From the NCBI GenBank assembly GCA_021432635.1, contig MU270024.1, forward strand, positions 434,001-498,000: a DNA stretch of 64,000 nt, in the 5' to 3' direction. The translations under genes and the position numbers were made by a program. Origin of the DNA: Thozetella sp. PMI_491 (lineage: Eukaryota > Ascomycota > Sordariomycetes > Chaetosphaeriales > Chaetosphaeriaceae). Every line of letters starts with the position of its first letter. Position 1 is the first letter of the stretch. Shown here in pieces: positions 23,063 through 34,471 of this stretch. The notes beneath the pieces were generated by a model. It was not told where the DNA came from, made no database searches, and was given only the letters and a program-made list of their open reading frames with translations.

Positions 23063-25173
23063 ATGGAGTCTCGAGAAGTCCCTTGTCCTTCGTTGACAGT
23101 CTTTAATGGCTCTTGGGACCAGGTGTTTGCCACTCCACGTCATCTAAATTATTCAATAGAGGACAGGCCGTACGTCAAGACGCTACGTGGGTATAACATT
23201 TCAGGCCCTGCCATACAGGCTTTCATCCTTGGATCGCGGGTCCCGGAGAGATTTCGCAGCGAGCTCCAGAGGATCGAGTCATTTAGTGGCGACCTCAGCC
23301 TGCAAACTCTGGAACGTCTGGACGGGTGTCGGCGGACGAATGAGCAGCCTCGAGCGTTACTTGACGACAGGAGTAATGTTGGTGGTCCTTCGTGCTCTAG
23401 AAAATACCTCGGCCCGTTAACAACAGTGGGCCTATACAAAGAACTAAGCAAGAAGGTCAGCAGCTCTGTGGCACTAGTATCACGAAGTTAACGCGGTACC
23501 AGAGATTTAGCGTCTGCAGAAACCCGGAACAGAAATATTTGGCTCGGCCCACAAATTCGTCCCAACATGCTGGTACAGATGGGGTAGCCGACCCGGCGGA
23601 ACCAGATGCTGACAGGCGGCTAATGTGAGCTATCGTTCTATGTCAGAGTCCTTCCGCATGCTAACCAGTGAATCGAAAGTTTCATAACGGATCCGGATTG
23701 CTGGAGTGTACTCGTCCTAGTAGCCACTGCATCGCCCCACCAAGCCAAGAGCCTCCGTCATATGATCCACAAATACCTATCATTCAAAGCATCGTTCGGC
23801 GTGTCCATACCAGTAAGTCTACACCCCTACATCACACCACCTAGCAAGCTAACTCAGCTTTCTAGTCTACCGGTTTGATGGTATTCTACATGGAGTTCCA
23901 CCTCCCATATTATGCGTTGAGGACGTCTTATTCCCCCATTGCCTCTCCTGCAGTGGACGAGAGAGGTCTGAGGCGGGCCTCCCCGCTTCTCTTCGCTAGC
24001 CCTCGAAAGAATGGTGGCACTCTTGAGCAGGGTACAGAATACCTTTACGAAGCTCAGGCTACGTGTGTCATAACAGGCACAGACCATTGCAGGTGGGTGG
24101 GATACTGCTTTGTCGAAACGTATTTCGATAAGGATGAGGACAAGGAGAGTGTACAGTCATACCATCAAGATGCCATAGACGGCATGCGGTTGGATCCCTT
24201 CACGCTGGGCAAGAACGATGCCAACATGCCGATTAAGACGCCAAGAGACTACTTTGTGAGGGTCTTTGAAGTGAGAGCAAGCCAGGTGAAAGAGGAATGG
24301 ACCAATGTGGTCGAGCGACTAGATGCTCGAATTAGTGAATATGTGAGCTATGCAAATGTACCCCATCGTATTCGGACAGCTAACTATCTCAAGATGGACG
24401 GTTACAATTTACCTTCGATAGAAGAACGGTTCATGCCATACCAGAAGAGCATTGCCGCCCGGGATTGGATCGTCAATTCGAGGAAGGTACTGGGAAAGCT
24501 CAGCGAGAGTCTCTGCGTCACTTTAACTGCCTGGGACAATTCAAACTGGAACACCTCGGACTTTCTTTCTGACCTCCGCCCTTCGGCATCCCGATCATGT
24601 CTCGCTATCACCGCCTCGTTTAATGAGTTACGGACTCTTCAGAAAACCCTCCAGCACCTATTAGTTCGCGTTAACGACTTTTCCAAATCTGTATGTTCCA
24701 ATTAAGAGAGAGGCGAAGATAGTCTGCTGACCATTGTGCGCAAATATAGTTGGAACTTCAATTTTTACTGGAAGGTAACCGGGTTTCTGCCTCCGAGCAG
24801 AAGAACTCTGTGTATAGAAATGATCTCTCTACTCTGACCGCTGTATGATATTTGGTGTAGACACTCGCATGCATAGTATATGCTGACAACTAGCCTCTAG
24901 GTATTCTCTCCTATTGCGCTCGCTGCCTCCCTGTTCAGCATGAGGCCAGAAGTGCTACCGTTGCCGCCTGATCCCGGAACATTTCTCATCGTAATTCTCT
25001 TTCTAGCGTCGTTTACTACGGTTATTCTCACTGTATTCCGAGTCAAGGCCTGGCTATGGCATGTCTACCCAGCTAACGGCGACATGAAGGCTCGACTCGT
25101 TGCTATTAGAGATCAACTTTATGGAGTGATTCAATGTGGTACCGGACTAGCTAGTGGTCGAGACGCAGACTGA
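23063..25173 (+). CDS. CorA-like membrane protein without the GMN motif, six exons
   Basis: Exons 23063-23455, 23503-23624, 23680-23812, 23866-24690, 24750-24842 and 24901-25173 join in phase and total 1839 nt (612 aa). Donors include GTAAGT, GTATGT and GTGAGC. The large soluble N-terminal part has the fungal signature MEFHLPYYALR near residue 225. A helical segment, including NDLSTLTA, leads into two hydrophobic stretches: VFSPIALAASLFSM (about 523-536) and GTFLIVILFLASFTTVILTV (about 550-570). This is the layout of fungal CorA/ZIP-B-like proteins. The Gly-Met-Asn filter of real CorA channels is replaced by FSM, so magnesium transport should not be assumed. No disruption is visible. Confidence 0.8.
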
Positions 25174-25699
25174 AATGTCTAGAGTGGGGTTACTAGGTTA
25201 ATATCATCAACATGGAAACTATCAATACCTATATTTTAGTATGATATCTAGCAAATCACGTACGGCACAGCCGGGAGAGGACATTATTTCGCCATGCCCA
25301 CACAATAAGAAATGCGATTTTCTTTGCGTCTCAATCGCGCCTATTCGGTAGACCCATGGCAATATACCAGTGCGTCTCGTTCAATGCGGTGATTTACTCG
25401 TCGCAATTACCAACTAGCGGAAGATAAACGTCGCGACTTGTCGGCCCTTCTTATTCTATACCACAGCGTCTTGCCGCCTCTTTGCTAGCTTGAAGTTCCT
25501 GGCTAAGTTTCCATAACTGCCACAATCAATTTAAGGGTTCGGAGTTTCTACTCCCTTTTAAGCGAGTAATCGACCCAGACGTACAACTACGCGCGCCTCA
25601 GATCCTTCATGTCGTTCGCCTCGCAGCATAGCACTCCCTTAGGTTAGTAGAAAGAGGAAAGAAATATCTAAGGAAATATCTGTAAGTACAGCTTTGGAA
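25174..25699. other. Intergenic, no gene seen
   Basis: 3' flank of the CorA-like gene. It is moderately AT-rich with no recognisable feature. Confidence 0.4.
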
Positions 25700-26440
25700 T
25701 ATCCGATTGCTAAGTAGTGGATCGTCTAGGAAGCTTTATAAAAAGCTTCTCGAGGCCTCGAAAGCCTCCTCAATCGCCTTGCGGGTAGGGACCTCGCCTT
25801 CGGGATATGGCAAAGTGGTCTCCGGCATATCGCGTGTACCCCTAGGTTGCTCGACTCGTGCCGAAAGTGTTGATATTTTTTTCGTTGAAGTTCTTGATCT
25901 TCGGGCCTTGAGTGAAGTCTGGGTGGAATCTTGATCTCCTGTAGGGTGCCAGGTCCAGTTTTCACACCCTGGCTGGAGGATCTCTCTTAGCCTGGCTAGG
26001 GACTTGGTTGGTTTTGTCACGTGAGGCAGTGCCTCCCTCCTTTTCCTATGTAAATAAGACTGTAGACAACGTTCTTTTCCTTCCCCTTATCACGCAGGCG
26101 TCACTGATCACTACGATCGCCATCGGCACTCCTTAGTACTCCTTAGTCAACTTAACCTAATACACTCTTTTGCTGTCATTACGGGGCTTCGCCCCGTCCT
26201 TCCTACCTTGATCAGAGCTCAGATAGCTTCTTTTATCTTTACTTTGATTGCTTCCCACCGGACCACGAGACTCACACCGTTGCAGTGGCCCTGCCGAGTG
26301 GATTACGATGCCAGAGGCATTGGTTCCACGCTACGGCTACTAGACTAAGAGGGTCTAGTCTGTGGGCGTGTTTGTGTTTTATGTGGTGTGTTCAAGAATA
26401 CCACGCGTTTTCATAGACCACTGAGTCCTCCCCTCTTTCA
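25700..26440 (-). mobile_element. Possible retroelement remnant with LTR-like sequence
   Basis: On the minus strand a 94-codon frame (26020-25736) begins just after a non-coding stretch of about 400 bp. That stretch has a perfect hairpin (ACGGGGC, loop TTC, GCCCCGT at 26181-26197) and a tandem 10-mer (ACTCCTTAGT twice at 26128-26147). This order, LTR-like DNA then a gag-sized frame, suggests a retrotransposon end. I see no integrase or reverse transcriptase and cannot define both LTR edges or a target duplication. It directly abuts the truncated NLR relic, which may have been cut by its insertion. Low confidence. Confidence 0.3.
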
Positions 26441-28660
26441 ATATCCAATCCGTGATTGTCCAGCGATTGTTCAGTAATACTCGAGACAAGGCTACTGTGA
26501 AACAGTCATTCATCAAGATTTCTGCAAGAATTTTAAAACAATACCCGTCAGTTATCTACTTACAAAATACAATAAAGAGCCAAGATCTGGGCCAGATAGT
26601 AGAAGCCATTAAACTGTCGCTTGATAATATAAAGAACGACAGTTAGCTGATAACTTAAGACAACTAAAATAGGAGAAACAACAGATCTAGATGAGAAAGA
26701 CGAAGATAATGCCTTTGACAGTTACGACATACGACTATATCTTCCAGTTCGTACTATAGGTCTGTCTTTATTATAATGCACTTAACTAAAGTCGAGATGA
26801 GGCATTAAATTCCTTTAAGGAACATGAGGCATCTCGATAATAATTTAGAGATTTTAACTAGAATATTAGGTAGACGTTAAGTCTATAATGGTAAATTATA
26901 GTATTAACTATAGAAACTACCTTTAGCTAACCGCTTGTAACAGACGCTGACTCCATTAAACCAACGCAGAAGTCAGATGAATTAACCCTTAAACTTATAA
27001 ATACTGGTATCTATTGCAAAATAATATAACGATATTATTCGCCAAATATGTCTATAACTATAAGGAGGCTTATCTTCGATTACACATAACATCACCACAG
27101 CTCTTAACTTACGACCAGGCTCTCTGTTCTACATAGGATCTATCCTATACGCGGATTAAGAAGCAAAACACAAATTCTGCCAAATTATTACAACTATAGG
27201 CCTATTTCGATCATAAAGACCTATATGGTTCGAGCTATTTTGAGAAGACGTCTCAAAAGGACCGGCATAGTTTTAAGAAAGCACTAGGAATCGGCTTAAG
27301 TTCAATAGGGCGGTATAAGTTTTATACGATTTCAGACTAATAAAAGCTGACACGCAATCCTCTCAGGGGTTCATACGAGAATCAAGAGGCCACGGAATGC
27401 ATAAGTAAGTCCATACTTAGACGATACACGCACTCAACAAGACAATAGTTGCAGCATAACACAACTCGCGATAGCATCCATAAGCTCACAAGTTTCAGAG
27501 GAGTCCGACCCCAAGTATTGAGAAGTGTACCGACACGTTGTACAACATACCGCTCGGTACACATCAATAATTCCAGAGGAGACTTCTTTGGATTCCCTAA
27601 TTGAACTCTGTTAAAAATGGGGTTTATCTTTTTTGAGTAAGCTCAATCTGACATGGCCGCATACATGTACCAGCGAGCACCACAATATTATGAGACAATT
27701 CGTAAGCCTAATCATCCGGAGACGCTCCGAGCGGCCTACAACTTAAGCGTCATGTATAAAAGCCAGGAGCGAATCAATGATGCTGAAGCAATATGCCAAA
27801 AGGTAGTGCAAGGATATAAGGCAATATATAGCTCCCACCACACATACACTCTCAAGGCAATACACTACTTAGCCGGCATTTATAGAACTCAGAACCGACT
27901 CAACGAGGCTGAAGCTATATAAAGCCAAGTACTGCAAGAGCTCGAGAGAGCATGTAGCTCTCGCCACTTCCACACTCTCTCGACTATGCACGATTTGGGT
28001 AACATCTATAAGGTCCAGGGTTCGACTCGATGAGGCCGAATCTATGTATCGGCAGGCGCTTCAAGGGTTTGAGACCTTACCCCGTTCTTATCAAATAGAC
28101 ACTCTCGTTATAATGCACAATATGGCGGCGTTCACAAAGATCAGGGTCGACTCGACGAAGCAGAATCTATGTGTGACCAAGTATTGCAAGGGTACACGAG
28201 AACCTTAGGGCCTAACGATGCACGCATATTTAAGATAGTTCGAACCTTGGGTAATCTCTACTTGCACCAGGGCCGGCTCGAAGAGGCGGAAGCTACGCAT
28301 TGTCTAGCATAGGCAGTGAAAACTTAAACGGATTAAGCCACCCGGGTACGCTTAGCGATATACGTTCTTTCCGTATTGTCTACCATCACCAACGCCAGCT
28401 TAACAAAGCCGAGTCTATGTATGGCCGAGCACTACGGGGCTACGAGGCAGCGCAAGGTCGCGAAAAAGTCGTTTATTATATCCCCGCACTCAACACGACG
28501 AGTGATCGCATCAATCTCTAGATCCAAATAGGTAGAATAACTGAAACTCGAGTGCTATTGTCACGTTATCGGGCTGGGATCAAGACGGTGTCTGGCGTTG
28601 ACCATGACAAGTACAAAGTGGCGAATCGGGTTTTGGAGAGCTTGTATCCCGGTGCTTGAG
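26440..28660 (+). pseudogene. NB-ARC/TPR NLR-type (STAND) relic, RIP-like damage
   Basis: A decayed fungal NOD-like receptor of the NB-ARC plus TPR class, the type used in nonself recognition. Residues DKATVKQSFIKISARILKQY (near 26490) and SVFIIMHLTKVEM...MRHLDNNLEILTR (26755-26870) match the nucleotide-binding region after the P-loop. YDQALCST*DLSY and SAKLLQL*AYFDHKDL (27110-27215) match the winged-helix region, with TAG at 27134 and 27197 where relatives have Trp. From 27653 at least five 42-residue TPR units follow (e.g. GRLDEAESMYRQAL-like), broken by a TAA at 27920 and by frameshifts. The last piece ends at a TGA near 28660. The P-loop and N-terminal effector are missing. The DNA is AT-rich between 26600 and 27600. 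Confidence 0.85.
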
Positions 28661-29384
28661 ACAGTTACTTTTCTTCTTACAGCTTGTATTTATTTGCTAT
28701 TCATGCCCCTTTGCCCGACGAGTGCCCATAAGTGAATGTGACAGGGTCGACTTCATCATCGGCTTCCCTAGTTTATTGCCCAAGACGGCCAAACATCCCT
28801 CGAAGCCGCCAACTTGGGATGGTCTTGCAATTTAGGAACATGGAAACACTCCAGGCGCGCAAGATATCAAGAGGATATCAGGGAGACTTAAACTAGTCGA
28901 ACGCCATCTTTTCCAAACGGTCTTGATAATAAAGTTTGGCTTGGCACCTTAACAGCCTTACATGACTTCGCCGCGATAAGCTAACCCTCTGGATAATTTG
29001 AACACACTAGGTAAGGTTTTTTTTCGTGTCTAGCCTTGGCTGCCTTGCCGAGGAAACCCCTGCTCGTTGTCAGCGGCGGCGGTCTAGAAAGGTTTGACGC
29101 CATATTGTTGATTGGAGAAACCAAACCCCAGCTGCCAATGCGATGGGGGCCGCCTGGTTCTGCTGTGGAGAGTTTCAGGCCGCCCTGGCCAGTGCCCCTC
29201 TGCGCCAAGATCTCACGATGCAAGCATGACTAGTTGCGAAGAGACACCTGAGAATGAGCTTGGCGCACTGCGCAGAAAAGTTGAGTACGCCACAAAGTCC
29301 ACTCCCTAACAAATTGCCTACGAGGAATCTCACACACCAAATCTAAAAGCCTAAGTGCAGTTCTATAGACCCGCGGCGCGTACC
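28661..29384. other. Intergenic, no gene seen
   Basis: Short frames only. This is the 5' flank of the deacetylase gene. Confidence 0.4.
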
Positions 29385-30350
29385 ATGGCTCGGTCTATTC
29401 TCTCAGGCTCAGAACCAGAATCTGACAGTTTTCAAGCCCCTGTAGAATCCGGCTCCATCGTCACCAAGTGCAAGGTACGCGAGGGCCTGACATCGCTTGC
29501 GCACAAACACCTTGCTAACCACAGGCAACGACTTGCAGATTCCCGGGACTGTGGCTTTTGGATTCGATGATGGTCCTTGCCAGTACACTAAAGCCTTGCT
29601 GGACGTCCTGGACGAGTACCACGCGAAGGCTACATTTTTTCTCACCCAACGCCTATGTACACGAGGTGGAGAACACGCACTGCATACTTTGCCCCTGTGG
29701 TGCGCCGCATCTTTCAGTCTGGCCATCGAGTTGCCATGCACGGCTGGGGTCACGAGAACCTCGATGCGCTCTCTTTTGAGGACCGCGAGACCGTGCTGAG
29801 CAAGTTCATGAGGGAGATCTCGGGGTCCCGCATGCTACGCGGCCTAGTGCCCACGTACATCCGACCGCCGTTCGGAACGTGCAGCCAGGAGTCAGGATGC
29901 CAAGTTCAACTCCTTGACGAAGGATACCATGTTGTCACATGGGATTTTGACCCCCAGGACTGGAGAGGAGGCAGCCACGAGGCGGTCCAGCATTCTAAGG
30001 ATGCCTTCGCCCGGCGCATGGAGAACGCCGATCCGAGCACCGACAGTCTCCTAGTTATTCTGCACGACATTCAGGAGCAGACGGCGAAGAACCTGTCCCG
30101 GTTTGCGTTAGAATTAGTCCAAAAGAAGGGCTTCAAGGTGGTTACGGTGGGAGAGTGCATTGGCGAGCCTAGGGAGAAGTGGTACCGGCGAGCCCCAGTG
30201 CAAACCATGGAAGGATGGAGTATATACTCCGGGAGTGGTATGGGCTACCTTTTACTGTTGATTTCTATCATCATGGCGGCATTGTCCCTTTCTTGGGCCA
30301 CGAAAAGATATAGGACGCTGCGGAGTCGTATACCTCGATTTGCGAAATGA
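29385..30350 (+). pseudogene. NodB-type polysaccharide (chitin) deacetylase, frameshifted
   Basis: Carbohydrate esterase family 4, removing N-acetyl groups from chitin-like polymers. Exon 1 (29385-29474, start context ACCATGG) joins exon 2 (from 29539) across a 64-nt intron with a GCTAAC branch site, giving CKIPGTVAFGFDDGP. Motif 1 is FGFDDGP, motif 2 HGWGHENLDAL, motif 3 RPPFGTC, motif 4 VTWDFDPQDW and motif 5 VILHD. The metal-binding residues are present. A hydrophobic C-terminal helix (GMGYLLLLISIIMAALSLSW) suggests membrane anchoring. Between ATFFLT (about 29645) and YFAPVVRR (about 29672) the frame changes by a net one missing or two extra bases. All motifs survive, so this may be a recent break or an assembly error. 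Confidence 0.85.
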
Positions 30351-30681
30351 TCATGTACGGTAGTAGATGTTTCCGATATAGCCCTATGGTAGTGTGTTTA
30401 ATTGGGTACATCGCCCTGGAGATATTGGATAGGTAGACGGCATTAGTAAGTTTGTTACAGTAAGACTGTGTGGACTTATTAGAGCAGAATTGCGTGCCAT
30501 TTTCATGCTCATCGCTTGTACTACGAAAAGCGGAGGAATACGGGATAATTCGTAAATATTCGAGGCAAATTATTTATTTCTTCGCATCTCATAGTAGACA
30601 ATATGTCCCCCTTTCTTTTCTTCAGGCCTCAGAGTTATTGTTTTTGCGTCTTGCGCGTAACTGCAAAGCCCTTCTGGAATC

Positions 30682-31255
30682 TCAGTCCCTGAAATCCGTA
30701 CTATTCCAGATATCCTCATAATATGTCGCTGTTTCGGCCAGATCGGCGGAAAACTGCTTCATCAGCGCTCCTGTATCGGATCCCAGCGGTAGCCTCAGTA
30801 GCTGCTTCTTCCCCTTGAACAGTCCCTCACCGGCAGCATACTCCCAAATCCTGGCTGCACCCTCTTTGGGGTTCCCCGGCTGCTTGCCATTGTATAACTC
30901 AAACGCCTTCCTCGCTTCGTGGGCGACGGTTCCCTTGTACGCTACCAAGGAGGGTGCGACGTTGGCTCCAGACGCCGGGTTGGCCAGAAACGCGGTCCGG
31001 AAGTAGCCTGGCTCGACGATGGTTGCCTTAAGGCCGAAGGGCTCGATCTCAGCTGCCAGCGACTCTGTGATACCTTCGACGGCAAACTTTGTGGCGCAAT
31101 AGATACCGTTGGATGGGTATCCGTGCAGTCCGCCGATAGATGAAAGATTCATGATGAGACCCGAGCCCTGCGAGCGTAGGCTCGGAAGGACGGCGCGGGT
31201 GATGCGCAGGAGAGCGAAAACGTTGGTGTCGAACTGGGCTTTAACAGCCGAATCT
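30682..31255 (-). pseudogene. 5'-truncated classical SDR
   Basis: The C-terminal two thirds of a classical short-chain dehydrogenase. An exon starting at 31255 after a TCCAG acceptor encodes QFDTNVFALLRITRAVLP, then the catalytic Ser in NLSSIGG, then YCATK (YxxxK), then IVEPGYFRTAFL, and ends at 30682. The N-terminal Rossmann exon with the TGxxxGIG motif should lie at higher coordinates, but I cannot find it between 31260 and 31577, where an unrelated F-box-like fragment begins. The gene therefore looks cut off at its 5' end, perhaps by a rearrangement. What remains cannot bind cofactor. Confidence 0.7.
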
Positions 31256-31577
31256 CTGGACGGTGTTAGTTAAGAGTAGTGATTTTCTCATGATTCAGCC
31301 CCAAAAAGCTCGTGTAAATGGTGTCTTTGCCTTTGCCTAGCTTCAATAGCTTCAATTACTGGGGTGGCGCTGTATATTTAGTAGGATCTCGAGCCCAGAA
31401 CTGATTCTGGTGCTGTCGATCTTCTAATTGGCTGGGCCGAGACCGAGTGGGGCCTAGACCGGGCCATAACGCTGATCGATGACGCGAGCCAGATTTTCAG
31501 GAGGGGTTTCGACAGCGTAGCGTGATGGCTTTGATCCTCCATTGTAACCCCCCTGCGCCCGTCCTATCGCCTACGCC

Positions 31578-31673
31578 ATGTCGACTACACCATGGCGCGT
31601 TCCCCCTGAGCTTCTCCTCGCCATAGTCGATCAAGTCGATGCTCCAACGAGGAGAAGATATTGTTACAGCTGA
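31578..31673 (+). pseudogene. F-box-like N-terminal fragment
   Basis: A 31-codon frame beginning MSTTPWRVPPELLLAIVDQV, which looks like the start of a fungal F-box protein (xPPELLLxIxD). It stops at 31671 and no continuation was found. It is short, so chance cannot be excluded. Confidence 0.35.
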
Positions 31674-33508
31674 TATTGGAAGGGCCTCTTTTTATAACGG
31701 AAATGGTCAAAAGCCAAGAACTGATCTTGGTCTCGAGAACAAGCCTTCGCGGCCGGCGCTACATCTTTCTCCCGCAACTCTAACTTGCTTTAGGGCGCGC
31801 CGGTTATACCATGTCAGCCGGATGTGGCCTGGGAACTCCAAAATCCAAGATGACTGGAGGAGCTAAGCTAGGTTTGGAAGCCAGTATAGCTTTTCGTATA
31901 GAGCTACTTCTAGAATTACAAATGAAATTTAAATTTGCAAGTTGCAGCTGAGATATGCGCTGGTTATACCGACCTTTGTTGCTGAAAGATCTTTGTATTA
32001 TCGGGTGAGCCAGTTTAGTTGGTCTGCAGTGAAGTGAGGCACCGTTTTGTAGCGGCCCAAGCCATCACCTGAAGGCACCAGGCCACAACAATAATCGCCA
32101 TATGCTCCTGAAGCTTCAGCGCAACCCGTTCTCATGTTCCAGCCTCTACCCAACGTGGCACAGCTGAGAATGCATCCGGCATGTAATGGCTGTATCAACA
32201 TCTTGGAATATGCAGCATCTCTTCTTTCGAAATCAGCCGAGGAGTCGCCGCTAGGACTATTACATGCTTCGTATCATATGTGGTTAGTGGCGAACGCGTC
32301 TTCGCTGAATTGCCAAATGTGCACACTCCTGGTTGTCTCAATTATCCGGCTTATACAGCCTCTCGATTGCAAACAAGTGCTGGTGCTGTATATCCCTCGA
32401 GCTCGCCACGACCCAGATGCCGCTATTGCTACGCTCGGACGTTAAAAGGAAGATTTAAGACAGCAGACGCACTTCATAGTTCAAACCCGATACAAAATAG
32501 TGAGAATGAGACCAAGACTCAAAAGTATCGGATACAGAAAACTAATGGCTCAGTTGAACGTGGAAATGTACGTGTCCTCCATGTTCCGAGGACCTGGTCG
32601 TTCGAGACATTGAGTAGCAAACAGTCCCGGTTCAAAAGCGGCATATTGTCTCATGACGATTGTGTAAAGCCCAAGGCAGAAGAAAAGCTTCTACAAAGAT
32701 TGAGAGACGTCATGACAATACCCGTCGGTCATGTTTGGCCAATAGAGGATATAGGACAGGAAGACTAGAATGGGCTAAGCCTAGAAAAATCTCTAGCGTT
32801 CATATTTCTCATCAAACTATCTGCCGTCAGATACTCCATATCTGACTCCCAAGCATAGATAGGGGGATCTGCCAAGCAACTTACTCACTAAGTAACGAGG
32901 CAGCAGTCTTCCAATCCATTATCCACATAACTAGGTATTTAGGCTCCCGCTATATCTGTATTTTGGGGTTCCAGGTATAATTCCAGATGTTTTGCATAAC
33001 AAGACTGCAGATATTATCTAGATGGATAAGGTTTACTCCAACTTAACGCTACGCATTTCGGCCACGGAGGGAAAGGAACCGCAAAGACCCTGTCTTCGCT
33101 AGGCAACCTTTATTTGTAAACCCATTCCGGACATTTCTTAAATTCTCTCGAATACCAAATATATACATCTCCAGGAATTTCGGAACAAATGCTTTCTTCG
33201 ATCGTGAGAAGGTCCTCGGATAAGCGTGGCTAGGCCCAAGAAAGAATCCGCATTATTCACTTCACCCAGGAACAGGGGTTTGACCAGGTTTAAGCGCCCG
33301 CGCTAATGGCGACGAAAGAATTGGGGTTATGTGAGCCGCTCCAACTGGTAGGAAATACCCAAGCATATCCGAGAGCTATCAACTCCCTGAAATTCTTTTA
33401 CATCAATGTAGTTTCTTCTTACGCCTGTGCCGCCCTCCTTTCACAGGTTACACGGGCTTTTCTTCAATTCAGGTCGCTAAACGTTCAACTAGCCCTCGTC
33501 CTTCCAAA
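31674..33508. other. Gene-poor stretch
   Basis: The largest frame (32280-32768, plus, 162 codons) shows no recognisable family and has skewed composition. It may be a relic or chance. No RNA gene or repeat was seen. Confidence 0.4.
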
Positions 33509-34063
33509 ATGGACTCATCTGTGACTTGTCATTCCGATCTTGACGATCATGCCTACGATTCAGACGAGCTGCCCGAACTTCAACTTCACCTTACAAAGTT
33601 AATGCAGCGCGCCAGTGAAACTCTTTCTGCCACCTGCGTCGACGCGAAGCGAATTACTCGGGGGTAACATCATGAAATTTTCCTTCTCAGCTTCTCCCCC
33701 ATGGACGAGGTACTGCATAGTCCTTGCATTGCCCGCTTCACCCGTGTCAACGATGCCACCACTGCCGTCAAGGAAGAGAGTGAAATTGCAACCATTATGC
33801 ACCTTGAACAAAAAACAAGCATACAGGTTCCCCGAATTTTACACTACGATACGGACATCTCAAACGACATTGGGGCAGCTTACGTGCTCATGGGGAAGCT
33901 TCCCGGCAAGCATCTTTATGAGATTTGGCACGAGCTCACTCTGCCTCATAAAAAGAAGGCTTTGTCGGACATCGCCGCGGTCATTGCTCAATTTGCCTTA
34001 CTTCATTATAACTCGATAGGGGCTTTTCAGCTACACGGCCCTCAAACTTGGGCCTGTCTTTAG
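33509..34063 (+). pseudogene. Aminoglycoside-phosphotransferase-like (kinase-fold) gene, broken
   Basis: The ATG at 33509 and the long frame ending at 34063 are in one frame, split by TAA at 33665-33667. The product resembles the N-lobe of fungal APH-type kinases: an RITRG-x-HHEIFLLSF loop, IARFTR with conserved spacing, KEESEIATIMHLEQ (the helix-C-like Glu), VPRILHYDTD, and GAAYVLMGKLPGKHLYEIW (hinge). The catalytic HGDxxxxN and DxD motifs of the C-lobe are missing; the frame stops at TAG 34061. A single base change in the TAA codon would reopen the first half, but the missing C-lobe means the gene is non-functional or has undetected exons. Confidence 0.6.
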
Positions 34064-34471
34064 TCCCTCCAGTCTTGGCTTACTTAATGATTGTCAGGTC
34101 AATACCCACCGAATGGTCATGTGGTCAACTCCGCTCCTATTGTTATCACCAACTGGAACACTGTCGATTTCTGCGCAAGACAAAAGCAAATGTGAGAACT
34201 GAAGGGACTGCGTTCAGCTGGTTATGCATTATACCGTAAGTCAGCATTCGCCTATCGGGGTTAAGCTTTCAGGCCGCATCGTTGCAGCCCCGCTTAATCT
34301 CGTGTCGGCGCGGGCGCCACCACCCAGCTGCGACATCTGACGGCTAAGTTTTATGGCTCGTTCCAAACACCCCTTTCACACAATTCCTGCCAAGTGTACA
34401 GGCACACTTCGACGCGATTGCCAGTACAAACTTCACTGCGAAGTCGGCGGAATTGACGGCGACATAGCGCT

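Noticed and set aside
26101-26200. Tandem 10-mer and hairpin as a CRISPR-like array or origin
   Set aside because: Only two repeat copies and one hairpin in a eukaryotic context; a retroelement LTR is a simpler reading.
28019-28029. GGTTCGACTCG, like a tRNA B box
   Set aside because: It lies inside the TPR relic coding for GRLDEA-type repeats; there is no A box at the right distance.
32280-32768. 162-codon plus-strand frame
   Set aside because: No recognisable family or motif; composition looks random. It may be a relic, but I cannot support a gene.
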